In this document: positions 1 to 12,130 of the stretch, in pieces
Numbering within the stretch: position 1 is the first letter of the stretch
How the letters are laid out: every line of letters starts with the position of its first letter
Origin: Rosellinia necatrix
Taxonomy: Eukaryota > Ascomycota > Sordariomycetes > Xylariales > Xylariaceae
Assembly: GCA_021209875.1 (NCBI GenBank)
Contig: JAGYVD010000003.1
Location: forward strand, 434,001-498,000
Direction of reading: 5' to 3'
Length of the DNA: 64,000 nucleotides
Made by a program: the position numbers and the translations under genes
The notes under the pieces: model-generated
Told to the model about the DNA's origin: nothing
Databases searched by the model: none
The model's input: the letters and a program-made list of their open reading frames with translations, nothing else

Positions 1-842
1 AATCAGCCTCGTAGTGTACAACGTGCCGGCTTCGCACTGGCCGTTGTGCTTGTAGGGGCTCTTTAAGGGCTTGGCATAAGCCATAAAACCACACTGATCT
101 GTCAATTTGTTTTGGTGATAAAACCTCTGTGATATACAACATATGTGCGTCAAGGGCACGATCGTTGGAGCTAGGTACCTAGGTACTTAGTTTATGCCGA
201 GTAAAAAGAACCTAGCTGTGGTACAGTACGAAGCAAAAAGCTAACAGGTGATAAACTAAACGCCTGTGCCTGACTGGCTGGTTGCAACTGTGGGAGTGCA
301 AGGTAGGTATTCATGAACGACCGAAATAACAAAAAATAACACTTAGAATCCGAGCTTTCCCAAAAGCAAGTGGCGCAGAAGGCGGTGTCTGATTGAGTGC
401 GAAAAAGAAAGAAACACTGGACCCTGGGGATGCTAAAAACATAGAGAAAGTACAAACTGTTCTGGTCGGTCCACTGTCGCGGTTCCATTCTACGATTTCC
501 CTGATCTTCTCGGTCGTCTTCAATTGGCACCTGCACCTGTGCCGACTAAATGTGCCCCACTCTGCAACTACCACCCCGGCTCCTGCAGCATAAGCTAACC
601 TATCTAACCTACCTAGGTTTAGGTATATAGCTAGCTACACATTACACAGGGCCTACACTAGGTATTCTCAGACACCTAGATTAGACGTTAATACTACTAC
701 TACTACACTAGGTATTCACATCACCAACGTCACCAGCGCTTCTTGCGCACCTAAATTTTATTGCCCTGTGCTATCCCATCTGCCTCTGCCTCTGCCTCTA
801 CCTCTCTTTCCTCCAGAGAATTCCTATCGCACGTCGCCAACG
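1..842. other. Upstream intergenic region, no gene seen
   Basis: No credible coding sequence. Short open frames on both strands overlap one another and have no recognisable protein character. The stretch contains short palindromic ACCTAGGT-type repeats near 171-190 and 600-640. A C/T-rich tract at about 775-830 (repeated 'ctctgc' units) sits directly before the start codon at 843 and is the likely core promoter and leader of the downstream CWF19-like gene. Confidence 0.6.
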
Positions 843-2594
843 ATGGCCGCCAAAGTGTGAGTTTCAATAGTGATCAGACGATTAGTCTCTGGCCGTGTAC
901 TTAGCGCTTACTTACCGCTTACTTACCGCTATTGAAACAGTATCGTGCTGGGTAGCCCGGCAGGTAGGCTTCAGGAGGCTTTCGCAAAGCTCGACACATT
1001 GCATAAAAAGCAAAACTTCTCCTTCGCCATTATCACCGGAAATCTATTCGCCGCCGATGAAGACGATGAGACCATTCACAAGCTTCTAGCGGGCGCGATT
1101 CGCGTGCCACTCTCGACCTACTTCACCATCGGCACAATCCCGTTACCCGAATCGGTGGCCGAGCGCATAGGAAAGGATGAAGATGTAAGACCTGCCTACA
1201 ATGCTACCGACCCACGCTTGTGCTCACGTGTGTCTGACCAGGTTTGCGAGAACCTCCATTTTCTCGGAAAGCGAAGCACCACCAAGACCACAGACGGAAT
1301 CCGCATCGTCACGTTAGGGGGGACCTTAGACGCGTCCCTCGTCGGCGGGCAATCAAAGGAGCAGCACCTCCCATTTCATACAGTAGGGGACGCGAAAGTA
1401 TTGCGAGGCGCCAAAACGGCGGATATTCTTCTTACTTGCCCCTGGCCCGCGAAGGTGGCAACCAATTCCAGTGTACCCGTTCCAACCAAGGATTCCATGC
1501 TGGCCGAGGACGAGGTCGCGGAGCTATGCGTCGCTCTGAAGCCGCGATACCACTTCTCAGCCTCCCCGACCGAGTTTTTCTACGAACGCGAACCATTTTT
1601 GCATCCTACCGACCCTGAATCCGATATCAAAGCCATCACGCGCTTCATATCACTCGCACCTTTCGGCAACCCATCCAAAGCTAAAGCTCTCTACGCCTTT
1701 AGCATCGCCCCAGGAGAAGCTATATATTCTATTCCACCCGGCTGTACCGCTTCTCCATTCCTCCCCAAGGCAAAAAAGCGGCCGCATGATGATGATGGGC
1801 AATTCAATCGATTCGCCAATGGTCGTGACCACCGCGGCGGTGGTCGGCACAAGCGGCGGCGTTCGCCTCCCCCTGGTCCAAACCGCTGCTTCTTCTGCCT
1901 TAGTAACGTGGAAGTAGATACCCACATGGTCTGCTGCATCGATACCGAAGCCTACGTCACCACTGCCAAGGGTCCTTTATCTGGTCAGGATCATTTCGCC
2001 TCCACCGGTCTCTCATTCCCTTGCCATCAGCTGATCGTCCCGCTGATCCACGCGCCAACGTTCCAAGCGATGGGTGCCAACGCAGACGACGTATTCAAAG
2101 AGATGACCCGGTTCAAGGAAGCTATGCAGGCGATGGTTGCCTCGCAGTCCAAATATAAGCTCGGCGCGGTGACCTGGGAGATCAGTCGCCAGACGGGAAT
2201 TCACAATCACTGGCAATTCATGCCTGCGCCATTTAACCTAATCCGCAAGGGTCTTGTTGAGGCTGGTTTTAAAGTGGAGGCAGAAAATCTGAAATACCCC
2301 CTATTCCAAGAAACAAATCTAGGACCCGCTACCGACGAAGCGAGCGACTTCTTCCGTGTATGGGTTTGGTCCGATGATGGAGAGAGCTCCATTCAAAGCA
2401 AAGAGCTGGTCATGCGGCTAGATGATAGTTTCCGCTTCGATCTTCAGTTCGGGCGTCGGGTCATGGCGAAACTTCTCGGGCTCGAGTCTCGATTGCAATG
2501 GCGGGATGTCATACAGTCCGTTGCGGAAGAAACCGAAGATGCCGACAAGTTCAAGGCCGCTTTCAAACCTTGGGACTTTAGTCTCGAAGGATAA
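843..2594 (+). CDS. drn1: CWF19-like protein (Drn1/CWF19L1 family), lariat-debranching-associated factor
   Basis: Three exons: 843-856, 941-1184 and 1242-2594, giving about 536 aa. The first intron starts GTGAGT and ends CAG. The second is 57 nt, in frame, and is removed because splicing restores an uninterrupted 'VCENLHFLGKR' motif typical of the family. The N-terminal ~230 residues form the metallophosphatase-like CWF19 domain. A proline- and basic-rich linker follows. Then comes CwfJ domain 1, with a CFFC zinc-type motif near residue 303 and a HIT-like HNHWQ near residue 409, and CwfJ domain 2 to the C-terminus. Yeast Drn1 associates with the lariat debranching enzyme and post-catalytic spliceosomes in the nucleus, and that role is inferred here. 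The N-terminal domain points to the Drn1/CWF19L1 branch rather than the longer CWF19L2 branch. The gene converges on the membrane-protein gene downstream. Confidence 0.9.
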
Positions 2595-2942
2595 ATGATC
2601 CAGTTTTGCTGCATGCGTTGGCGTTGGCGGTTCGGAAAAGTTGAGATACCCGCATTTTCGGTTGCTACATGATTCGGAGTTATTCCATTCTATGCTAGGC
2701 GGAAGAAATGATACTTCCTGGTAGTCTCGCAATACCCCTACCATGCTCCCTCGGTGGACATATTGCATGTATATTTACCACTATTTGCGGCGCATTTGGA
2801 GACGATACAAGATAGATCTTCGTCATCTCGAGAGCATTGTAACATCTTAGATATAGCCAGACTTAAATTAGAGGTATGACGTTTCTCTACAATAGAGCAT
2901 AATTTTACGAGCCCCGGTGTTATTATTGATCGTCCAATAGGT
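2595..2942. other. Convergent 3' intergenic region
   Basis: About 350 bases between two genes that converge tail to tail. It is AT-richer than either gene and contains no convincing coding sequence. It presumably holds both 3' untranslated regions and poly(A) sites. Confidence 0.6.
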
Positions 2943-5497
2943 TCAATATATCTCGTCAAACTCTAACTTGTCCGCCTCGTCTCTAAACACCTTATGCAAC
3001 CGGCGCTGATGCCACCACGCTAGCGCAGTGACGATACTCATGAGGCCAACCGCCGTGCTGCCGGTGACGGTCCACCAAGCCTCAGCTGCTTTTATGGCAG
3101 CTCGGCTGTTGGTGCTCAACGGGAAATAAGCCTCCGGGGTGTTCAGGTACGGCCAGTATGTTGCGGGAACCTGGGGTTAAGATGAAATGTCAGCGGGTAT
3201 CGGTATCTATCTCCATCTAGCGAACAAACAAATTCACATTACCCGCGAAGGGGGGGGTAGGGGTAATATCATGGATAGAAAAGAACGGTGAATATAAGAC
3301 TTACCTGACAGAGACAGGTCCGATACACGCCAAGAAGCTGCAGTATCGTCCCGCCTACAGCAGCGAAGATAGCGAAGAACCCAACGAACACCTGCCCGTA
3401 CCAACAGATCCGTTTGGCGATGGGGGCTTCCTCGGACCATCGGGTGCCGTACTTGATGCGCAGCCGCGCCGCCACGGACCACAGCACCATCTCGCACACC
3501 TGGCTGATGGCGTAGACGAGATACGTCAGACTGCGACACTACAGGGAGGGAGAGAGAGAGAGAAAGGGCATCTCATTAGCATCATATACGACATTTCCTC
3601 CTCCTCCTCCTCCTCCTCCTCCTCCTCCTCCTCCTCCTCCTCCTTCCCAGTTTCCACCATCGCGAATCAGAAGGGGAGTGGAGTGGGGTTAAGTATCAAA
3701 CCTCCGACCCTGAAAGCCCAACAGAGGGCAAAAAAGGACACACGCCAATCATCTCTTCTCCGCACATATTGAATAGACTCACCGAGAGGCCGACCCGCGG
3801 CGTGTTATACGACAGCAGGAACGCCAGCGCGTTCGGCGCGACGATGAGGGATAGCGACCCGACGGCGACGTAGCAGCAGTCGCGGGCATCGAGGGTGAGG
3901 CTGGCGCGCAGGTCGTCGGGGGCGACGCCTCCGCCTCCGCCTCCGCCTCCGCCGCGACCACGGCGGCGGCGGAGGGCCGTGTAGTCGTCGACGGCCTCCT
4001 GGACCCACTGGCGCTTGTTGAGGCCGCGCTTCCAGAGCTTGACGGGGCGGAAGCGGCCCTGGAAGGCGGTCTCGGTGGGGCTGTAGCCCTCGAGCCGGCG
4101 CAGGACGGCCCGGCAGCAGCTCCATGCCGAGCGCGACGATGCGGCGCGCCGCAGCAGGCGCGCGGAGAAGAAGCTCGGCTCGTACCGGTCCGGCGCCGCC
4201 TCGTCGGTGCCGTCGTGCACGATGCCGCGGAGCGTGCTGGGGCTGTTGGCCGCGAGCATGGCGCAGGCGATGATCGCGAGGTACGGTATCACCATCCACC
4301 CTATAACGGCGGCGGCGGCGGGGGTTCGGTCAGCCGTTTAGGCCTAACTAATTGTATATCGCGAAGGAGGGGGGTTTACATCTCAGAGGGGGGGAGGGTG
4401 GGCAGTAGCCGAGCATAACACACTTACACATGCCAAACGCCAGCGCGTGGGCGGTGTCGTTGTCGCCGAGGCTGCTTTCGCTGTCGATGACGGTGTAGAT
4501 GAAGCCGCCGACGAAGAAGAGAACCGACGCCCCGACCGTCGACCCGAAGCTAACCGAGAACCCAATGAACAACTACGATCCTCCAAAGCACGTCCCACGA
4601 CCGGGGGTTCATATATATATAAAAATGAACTCACTCACCTCGCCTGCGAATTCAGCAACGACTTCAGCTTGACCGGCAGCGGCACGACCCGGCCGGTCGC
4701 GGCCGGGCCCTCGGTCCGCGCGACCTCATACTCGTCCACCATGGCCACGATGCGCCTCCAGACGCTATTATGCGGGAGCTCGGCAGGCGTCGTCGTCTTG
4801 ACGACACCTCCCCCCTCCTCCTCCTCCTCCTCCTCCTTCTCCTCCGGTCCTCCCAAGCCACTATCGACGCGGCCGCGATCGGGCGCGGCCATGCGGATAT
4901 TGCCACAGACGACGGCGAGCAGGAGGTGAGCGCGCAGCCGCATAGGCAGCGACGGCGCCACCTCGGCCTCTACCTCCGCCCCAGCCCCCGTCGCCGTAGC
5001 AGCAGCAGCAGCAGCAGCAACGGCAGGGTGATGCAGGGCGAGGAACTCGAGGACCTTCCGATCGAGGGCGTATTCGTAGACGGCGCTGAGCAGCATGGGC
5101 CCGGCGAAGGCGAAGCAGGTGGCGAGCCAGGCGACGGTGTCGAGCAGGGCGAGCGCGAGCGCGCCGGCGAGGCGGGCCGGGTACGTGGCCAGGCCCGCGG
5201 CCGTGCGCGGGCGCGCGCGGAACGCCGCGTCCGGGATCCGCACCCGCCGCGTCCGCGGCACGTTGGTGCAGAACGCCAGGCTCGGCACGATGAACTGCGC
5301 CAGCGGCCCCACCCACTGCCGCAGCGCCGCCACGCGCGACGTCTCCCACCCGGGGCACCGGGCCCGGCACCACGCGTACGTCACTGTCCCGTCCCGTCCC
5401 GTCCCGGGGGCGTTGTCAGTCAGTCAGTCGGTCGGTCGGCCGGTGTGATTTGTTTTGGCCCTTGCGCCATGGTTTATGTATACAAATATACATATAT

Positions 5498-5540
<43 letters not shown>

Positions 5541-6074
5541 TATGCATTGGGCACGGATCATGAAAAGGGACAATCAATTACAGTAGAAAAGATTGCAACT
5601 TGATTTTTTTTTTTTTTAATCTCGACGGTCGGGAAGAAAAGACATGCGTGTGAGATAATGCGGAGGCCCGGGATGGAAAGGTACGGGTAGATAGGGGATA
5701 TGAATGGAAAAATGGGGTTTTGTTAGGGTGTGTGTGTGTGTGTGTGTATGTTAAACGTAACGAAGCGTAAACGTAAACGTACCGCTGACGACCGGGGCGC
5801 CGGCCTTGTCGCCGGTGAACTGGGCGCCGCACGGGAACGCCTGGGTCGCGGCGGCGACGAGCAGGTCCTCGACGGAGACGCCGGGCTCGACGAAGGAGGG
5901 GTCGGCGTACGAGAGGTTCCCCGTGTCCGGGGCGACCGCGAGGGAGTCGTTGACCGCCAGCCGGCAGCAGTGCTCGAAGCTCTGGCCGCCGAGCGCCGCC
6001 GGTCGCGGGTCCGGCGGGTCCGCTGACAGGCCGGCGAGCTGCGGGAAGTAATCCCCGATGCTGGAAAATGCCAT
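2943..6074 (-). CDS. Multi-pass membrane protein of unknown function
   Basis: Six exons on the minus strand: 6074-5783, 5383-4639, 4572(or 4549)-4428, 4300-3783, 3538-3305 and 3170-2943, giving about 712 aa. The start is the ATG at 6074 (MAFSSIGDYF). The N-terminal ~100 residues carry several cysteines and a possible glycosylation site and look extracellular. At least seven hydrophobic segments follow, for example around 'FIVPSLAF', 'LATCFAFAGPMLL', 'ASVLFFVGGFIY', 'YLAIIACAMLA', 'LSLIVAPNALAFLL', 'FVGFFAIFAAV' and a last helix before a charged C-terminal tail. Repeat-encoded poly-Glu and poly-Gly runs sit in two loops. I do not recognise the family. The junction between exons 2 and 3 is uncertain: the donor at 4638 leaves phase 2, whereas the obvious TAG acceptor before 4572 needs phase 0. 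An acceptor ending at 4550 restores the frame. All other junctions close in phase. Codon use is strongly GC-biased. Confidence 0.75.
3596..3643. repeat. (TCC)16 microsatellite in an intron
   Basis: Sixteen uninterrupted TCC triplets lie inside the 244-nt intron (3539-3782) of the membrane-protein gene. Read on the coding strand this is a GGA/GAG repeat, so it is not a polypyrimidine tract for the acceptor. Confidence 0.95.
5478..5749. repeat. AT/CATA and GT microsatellites in intron 1
   Basis: The first intron of the membrane-protein gene (5384-5782) contains a run of TA/CATA repeats (about 5490-5541, with a pure AT block near 5510-5535), a T-homopolymer around 5605-5619 and a (GT)10 tract at 5728-5747. 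The intron is long for this window, apparently because of repeat growth. Confidence 0.9.
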
Positions 6075-7179
6075 GGTAGTGGTGGTAGGGGAGCGGGGGA
6101 GAGGGAGAAGGGGGGGGGTGAGGGTGATCGGCTGGTCGTCTGGTCTACGTGTATAGCGGGACTGGCGCGGCTCGGCAAACATATCATACCATCACAAATA
6201 TATCAGCGGAATGTATAGTTACACGCCAGAAGGGACGTGTGCATTAATGCAACATGAAAAGGGATATAAGATTCGAAAAGGGAAAGAAAAAAAGAAAATC
6301 AAAGTCAACGGCATGGCGACGCTACGGCTGCATCTCCCACGCCGCAGGTCGATATCACAGACCGACCGCTTAAACCCCCATTGGCAGAATGCTCTATCCC
6401 TGAAACGTTCCGACAGGTTGTTTTTCCCCATTTCCAACCTGTCCTAGCCTCGAACCGACACCTGCGGACTTAAAATTCCATTTCAGCTGCTCTCGTTGCG
6501 CCGCAGCCCTCGGAGTAATAGTTATATCTTCTCACCGAGTCTATATATTCCCCCCATCCTTTCACTTACCGGAGGTCCTGCCATTTCTGCCGTGCCCGCC
6601 ACCTCGAAAATCCGGAGTCGGATGTGCAGAGCTAGTGCTCTCTCCAACCCCAGCTATACTCAATTCGCTATCAGATGCCCTCCGATGCAGGAGAATAGCG
6701 AATTGGCCGGTTACGATAAGTTACGCGCATAAAATATATCGGTGAGAGCTGAGGGACGTGCGCCACCTACATCACACCGCATAGTCAGATGCGGAACTCG
6801 GCACCATGAAAAGATAAGGGAATAGGTATGCATTTCCCATTACATACAAACCAAAAAGCCGCTGTGTTCTTAAAAATGCGTAGAAAATCATCAATCTCGG
6901 GCGGGTGTGAAATGTGTTGCCTGGATAAGACGTCAACTAGGTCAGGTGATATCCGCTGTGCTGACAACGAGCCGTAGGGTAGGTAAGATGCTTAGCTCTT
7001 ATCTACTCCTGGCTGCCCACCACAAAAATAGAAATCCTCCCGATCATGTAAAGCTCATTCGCTGTGGGCCCAACACCCATGATCGGGAACAGATCCGGTC
7101 GTACATATACACATTTTCAAGGGTATCCGTTATTAATAACAAGCTAGGTGAGGTGCCTTCCGAACCACATGTTTGAGAA
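6075..7179. other. Intergenic region upstream of the membrane-protein gene
   Basis: About 1.1 kb with no recognised gene. The first ~60 bases next to the membrane-protein start are C/T-rich on the minus strand (its leader). The remainder is unstructured and probably includes the 3' end of the Pol5-family gene. I see no RNA gene. Confidence 0.5.
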
Positions 7180-10100
7180 TCAAGTCTCCGCGTGGCCTTC
7201 AACTCCCACATAATTATTGTTTGCATGACCCATACCCCAATTCACCCAATCGGAGAAAAAGGTGCCCTGCATCTTGATTTTACCCATCTGACAATGTCCG
7301 AACGTCTCCGCATACATGGCGTTGATCCGAACAACATTCTCTTGGTCGGCTGCCCACAAGCTAGATGCCACGAGTAAGCTCGCTGTTGATGCCGCCTTCG
7401 CAAACGCGTGTGACGTATCTTTTGTAGCCTCTTGATGAATATCCGTGAGCAATTTAATTTGAGCTTCCACGTCCACCTGTGCATCCTTATTCCGGCTCTT
7501 CTTGGACGCCTTGGAGAAGTCCAAAAGGATATTCATCGCTTTATTGGTGAGAGGTTTAGCGGATGTCGTCCGTACGAGCTCCAAAAGTGGAAGTAGCAGG
7601 CTAAATGTCAGAACATTCGATGCTTCTTGTTTGACGTATATGCTGAGCCAATCCAGTACCCTGTGCTTGAAGAGGACAACGGTCCCCTTAGCGTCCTTCT
7701 TCTCATTTTTTCGCTTTGTGTTCTTGATCCGGTGCTTGAAAACGTCAACAAGCTTCTCATCCAGAGCCATCATCTCCGAATCGGTCATGTCCGAGTCCTC
7801 ATCGGACGACTGAGCATCTTGGTCTCTGTCAAGGCGGTGGGTATTAAGGACTTTGGCAAGGGCGTCATCGAGCGCTGCGAGTTCGGCGTCCTCCGGTCCC
7901 TCCTCCTCGCTATCCTCCTTCTCCTCATTCTCTTCATTTTTCTTTTCATCTGCGTCTCCGTCCGATGTTATGTTTGCCCCGTTAAGAGTCACAAACTCGA
8001 CGTCGGATCCAATCTCGGATATATCGTCTTCATCCGGGCCACCACTATCACTGCCAGAGTCGGATTCTGCAACATCGGCCATCTCTGCGTCCTGGTCGTT
8101 GTTCTCAAATAGAGCCTGGTATCCCCTTTGGTTTTCCTCTGCCAATAAATGTTCCGCAAGGAACTGCAGGGCTTCAGAGGATATCTGCGACGTAAACGTC
8201 TCAAAAACCTGTTCGCTGATCTGACGCATCATGGGCGACTGCCTAGGCACCAGGGCAAGAAGAATCTCCACCAAAAGCTCTGAAGCTCCAGCTTCTTTGG
8301 CTTTCACCTTTTCAGCGCATGCCTCAATATCTTGTAAGATGTTGAGCGCATCTGGCGCACCATTGTAGAGTTGCAGAATGGTAGTCGCATAGAGCAATGC
8401 GAGGCCAGATGACAAGTTGTAAGAACTGTCATCGGATTTTTTGGGTGACTTGAGAAGCTTCGCCATCGCTTTCAAGGCGCCCTTGAGTGCAATTTCGATT
8501 TCGTCACTCATTACCACAGCTGTCGGCTTTACTGATCTGACCGCTTCACAAAGATATTCTGTGTTATTTTGTTGTTTCGTTACTTTGGAAAAAGCAGAAG
8601 CAAGCCGACTGCGAAAGACATCTCTCGTCTTCTCCGAAAGAGGCGGTAGGAACTCGTCTTGCGTAGAATATGCACAGGATGCCAACTCTTTGATACCGAT
8701 CTCGAGAGCACTCTTGCTCTCAGCGTCACTCGATTCAGTAGCAGATACTTTGGCTTGAATAGTCATCTTAAAAATGTAGTCCGCATAAGCTTGTCGCAAT
8801 TTTTCAACATCATCGGAGGCGCTTGAGATAGGTTAGAATGAAGGCTACGACAGACGAGGGAGGGGTCGAACCTTTCTAGATTTAGGACAGGCTCACGGAG
8901 TAACTTGAGAGTCTTTTTTGAATTATCCGGGGTGACCCATTGTAATATACCCTCAATCGTCTTTGTAGCGGTGCGTTGGTCGAAATCGTACAACCCAGAT
9001 TTCCCCATAAGCTCTTTTAATATGGGTATCAGAAGCTCAGAATGGGTCTCGACAACTTTCTCCATTGATTGTAGTGTCTTCAAAGCCGCACGATGAAGAT
9101 AACGGTCTTCTTTAGCGGCTTGGTTGATCAAGCACTTCATCAGGTTGCGTGAAAAGAGCTCTTTGACCAATGCCTTATCTACAGAAGCGAAGCTGTGTAG
9201 ATATTTCTGAAATATCATAAAGCCGCGGAACTTCTGACCTTCCGAAGCATTCTTGGAGAACAGCCCATCTAAAAGTATTATTAGTCATGGTGAAAACTAT
9301 CTCGGCGCGGTAAGAGCCGACGCTTACCATCAATAACGGTGGTCCAGAAAAGCTTAGCTTGGTCTTTCATCTGCTTGTTTTCTGCAGTAGCCGGTTCCAA
9401 CAGGGCCGTAAGAATCAGATCCCAGACGAAATGCAACTGTGCCGTCCAGTTGCTCTGTTTCAGTTTCGGTACCGCCGCATCCTCGCCGTTGTCGTTTGCC
9501 ACGTTCTCCTTGAGCACCCGAGCAACTTCTGGGAGCGCAACGGCACTCAGCGGGTCGACCCAAGGCTTTGACGGGATCTTAATGCCAGGATAACAGCTTC
9601 GGGCGCGCAACCAAATACCAACCCCCTCAGCAGTCTTCCCCAAGCCCATGTCGGAGAACTGTTGCAGAGCAGTCTCGGCTCTTTCCCGTCCCATCTGGGG
9701 TAGGCATTCCACTATGACCCATCCACAGTGTGACCGAATCCAGACCTTTTTTTGGGCCATCTCCAGCAATAATTCCAGTATTTGAGGCCACCGGACTGTG
9801 TCGGCGAACAGAACCTTAGCCTCGACAAAGCATTGCAATCCAAAGAGTCGGCCGAAGTAACAATCTCTTTCCTCTTGGCCAGGGCCGCTTCCGCCGGTTT
9901 TAGTTGCGTCGACCAACACCGCCAGGATCGTATCAAAAGTAAGGCCGGGGAACTTGGCCTTCGCCAATTCCGACGGGCCAAACAATTGCCCTAATATCTC
10001 GGTGAGGACTAGACTGAATCCGATGCGGGACGCATTGCGAGAGCTCGCAAGGCCGCGGAACAGCCGCTTCTTCAGATGCCTCTTCAGAGCCGCCTCGGAA

Positions 10101-10363
10101 CCAGCGAGCAGGCCGGTAACCAGCGCATCGGCAGCGGCAATGCGGTCATCGTTATCAAGGCTCCCAAGCAGGTCGTATATCTTCGCTTCGCGCTTGCGGT
10201 TCTCGCCGGTGCTTTCGTCCGCAAAGGGCGACTTGTCGAGGTCGAGGGCTTTCGATTCGGGCGGGTTGGCGACGGCTTCGTTGGGTTTGGCACGTTTCTG
10301 AGTCGGCTGTCCGTTGACGGCGCTGGCCTTATTGGCGCCGCGCTTTCGTTTCCCCCCCCCCAT
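7180..10363 (-). CDS. pol5: Pol5/MYBBP1A-family nucleolar protein (DNA polymerase phi)
   Basis: Three exons: 10363-9328, 9268-8872 and 8821-7180, about 1024 aa, with all phases consistent. The ATG at 10363 gives MGGGKRKRG, a basic nuclear/nucleolar-type N-terminus. The family signature region follows: 'RREAKIYDLLGSL'-like sequence, then a helical-repeat body with 'LKRLFRGLASSRNASRIGFSLVL'-type motifs. A long acidic Asp/Glu/Ser segment lies in the second half, followed by a further helical region. Despite the name, the family lacks polymerase activity. Yeast Pol5 is an essential nucleolar factor for rRNA transcription and ribosome assembly, and the vertebrate homologue is MYBBP1A. Length and domain order match the family. 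The second intron has an atypical donor (GTTCGA). Confidence 0.92.
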
Positions 10364-11203
10364 TGCGAGAGACTGAATGAGCTTGCTTATGGGTTGGTTT
10401 ATCCCACGCCTATCAAAACAAAAGACAAATTCTATACCGCCCCGGCAGGTGTCGGGTTTTCCGCCGAAGATTGACACCGTTATACGAGATCGAGGGCGAC
10501 TTGTTCGTAGGTAGGCAGCTAGCTCGAGCTAATGCGACCAGGGTGGAGGGGCACTTTTTTTTCTGCCCGGCAGTATGTACTGGGATCCACCTCACCGCCC
10601 CAATGCAATACTCCCGACGTTAGGCGGTAAGGTTAGCTCTCACTGCACCTCTCACATGCCTATGGAGCTCTGAGGGAAAGGAGCAACTCGCCTTACGTTA
10701 TTAGGGATAGTGTAAGGGGAGGTGGCTCCTGAGGTCCCATGTGAATTACTAGATCCATCCCATCTACAACTTCACTTCCCAATCGCTACAACAGCTTCCA
10801 AGTGGACGATGATAAAAAAAAAAAAAAAAAACCCAGGTCGGCATTTCACAACACCAACGCCGTTCCTTCCCCCTCAAGAAGATCAACAATTATGTACCCG
10901 CCTTGCATCACGTTTTTAGATTAATCCCATTCACAGGTCACATAATAAAGACGCTGGTATCCGGCTTGTTTTCATCAGTCATTAGTCTCATGCGTGAAGG
11001 TTATCTGTGAGTGCATGCTAGGTACCGTAGTAAAGCCCATCTCCGTCACCGAAATCGCCCTCGAAGACACGGCGTCGACGCCTTCATGGCGAGTCCGATA
11101 ACATACCGCAGCGGTGCTCGAACAGCGTCAGCTGATCCTCCTTCCCTCCCGGCCACCTTGGCAATCTCGTCTACACGGCCGCTGGGCTCATGCTATCAAC
11201 TAA
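10364..11203. other. Intergenic region between the Pol5-family gene and the RRM-like gene
   Basis: About 840 bases. The side adjoining 10363 should hold the promoter of the Pol5-family gene, and the side adjoining 11204 the 3' untranslated region of the RRM-like gene. It contains an A-homopolymer at about 10815-10832. No coding sequence, RNA gene or strong motif was recognised. Confidence 0.5.
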
Positions 11204-12130
11204 CTAGTTATCAAGCTCATCGCTCAGCGCCTCACACGGGTCAACACCGTAGCATGCCACGACGTTGTCCCAGTAGCGTCCCGATATCGAATAGATGTAT
11301 CTGGCACCGCTCTTGGAAAAGGCCTTGATCGCCTCTATCGCCTTCGCGGCCTCGCCGCAGGAGGAAAAGCGACATTCAAGAACGGCCTGTCCTCCGCTGT
11401 TGGGGATGGTGATGATTCCCTCGAGCTCGTGACGGAATTGGAAGACGAAGGTCTCCAGGAAATCCGCGCTGACGACCAGCCACGGTCCCATGACCATGAC
11501 CACACGCGACTTACAGGACGCAGCCCGGCTCCCCGCCTGAACATCGTTGGATGTCACCACAGGAATAAGTCCCTTGACATGGAACATGTTCCGACCCACG
11601 TCCGCCATCAATCTCTCCACTCCTCTCGTGTCCCAGAAGTTCACGTAGGCCGCCGCAGACTCATTAAACTGCTCGGCTGGCAAAATTTTGGCTGAGAAAA
11701 TTTTGCCGTAACCCACGAGGCTGGCGAATAGATCCTTCAATTTACAGTCGGCTGGGAGCCCCGACATCCAGACGCAGGTGTTGTGTTGGTCGGTCACGAG
11801 CGCCAGACTAGCGTAGATACCAGGGTTACCCATGATACCCGCTCCATGCTGGACGGGAGCACCATGTCCGATGGGGGCGAGGCCGCTTTGAACGCCGGCT
11901 TCGCGTTGATTGATCGCAAGGTTTTGGGCAACGACCTCGTTCTGGGCGGCTTCAACACCAGGCAAGACTTGATGATGGGAGCTGTGGAATCCAACAGGGC
12001 CTCCGTTCATGATGTAGCCGGCACCAGCGTTCGGGCGATTGTTCGGCATTTGATGGGGCACATGTCGTGGTTGACCCGCGAGGGCAACGCCCTGCGTGCC
12101 GCGGCGCTCGTTCTGTGCGTGTTGCGTCAT
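11204..12130 (-). CDS. RRM-like RNA-binding protein
   Basis: Single-exon frame of 308 aa starting at the ATG at 12130 (MTQHAQNER). An upstream in-frame extension to 12265 exists but lacks an ATG and reads like leader. The N-terminal ~100 residues are Gln/Asn/Gly/His-rich and probably disordered. Residues ~117-190 fit an RRM fold ('VWMSGLP' as RNP2-like, 'AAAYVNFWD' as RNP1-like). A second, more degenerate RRM-like segment follows ('AVLECRFSSCGEAAKAI'). The two-RRM layout with a disordered N-terminus is seen in many fungal RNA-binding proteins of unknown role. I cannot assign a specific orthologue. No intron signals are needed. Confidence 0.7.
   Translation of the reverse strand: MTQHAQNERRGTQGVALAGQPRHVPHQMPNNRPNAGAGYIMNGGPVGFHSSHHQVLPGVEAAQNEVVAQNLAINQREAGVQSGLAPIGHGAPVQHGAGIMGNPGIYASLALVTDQHNTCVWMSGLPADCKLKDLFASLVGYGKIFSAKILPAEQFNESAAAYVNFWDTRGVERLMADVGRNMFHVKGLIPVVTSNDVQAGSRAASCKSRVVMVMGPWLVVSADFLETFVFQFRHELEGIITIPNSGGQAVLECRFSSCGEAAKAIEAIKAFSKSGARYIYSISGRYWDNVVACYGVDPCEALSDELDN

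Noticed and set aside
1650..1939. Minus-strand frames of 82-91 codons within the CWF19-like gene
   Set aside because: They lie wholly inside a well-supported coding exon on the other strand.
4770..5603. Long plus-strand open frame (277 codons) opposite exon 2 of the membrane-protein gene
   Set aside because: It is the shadow of a GC-biased coding exon on the other strand, is Arg-rich with repeat runs, and crosses an exon-intron boundary of the real gene.
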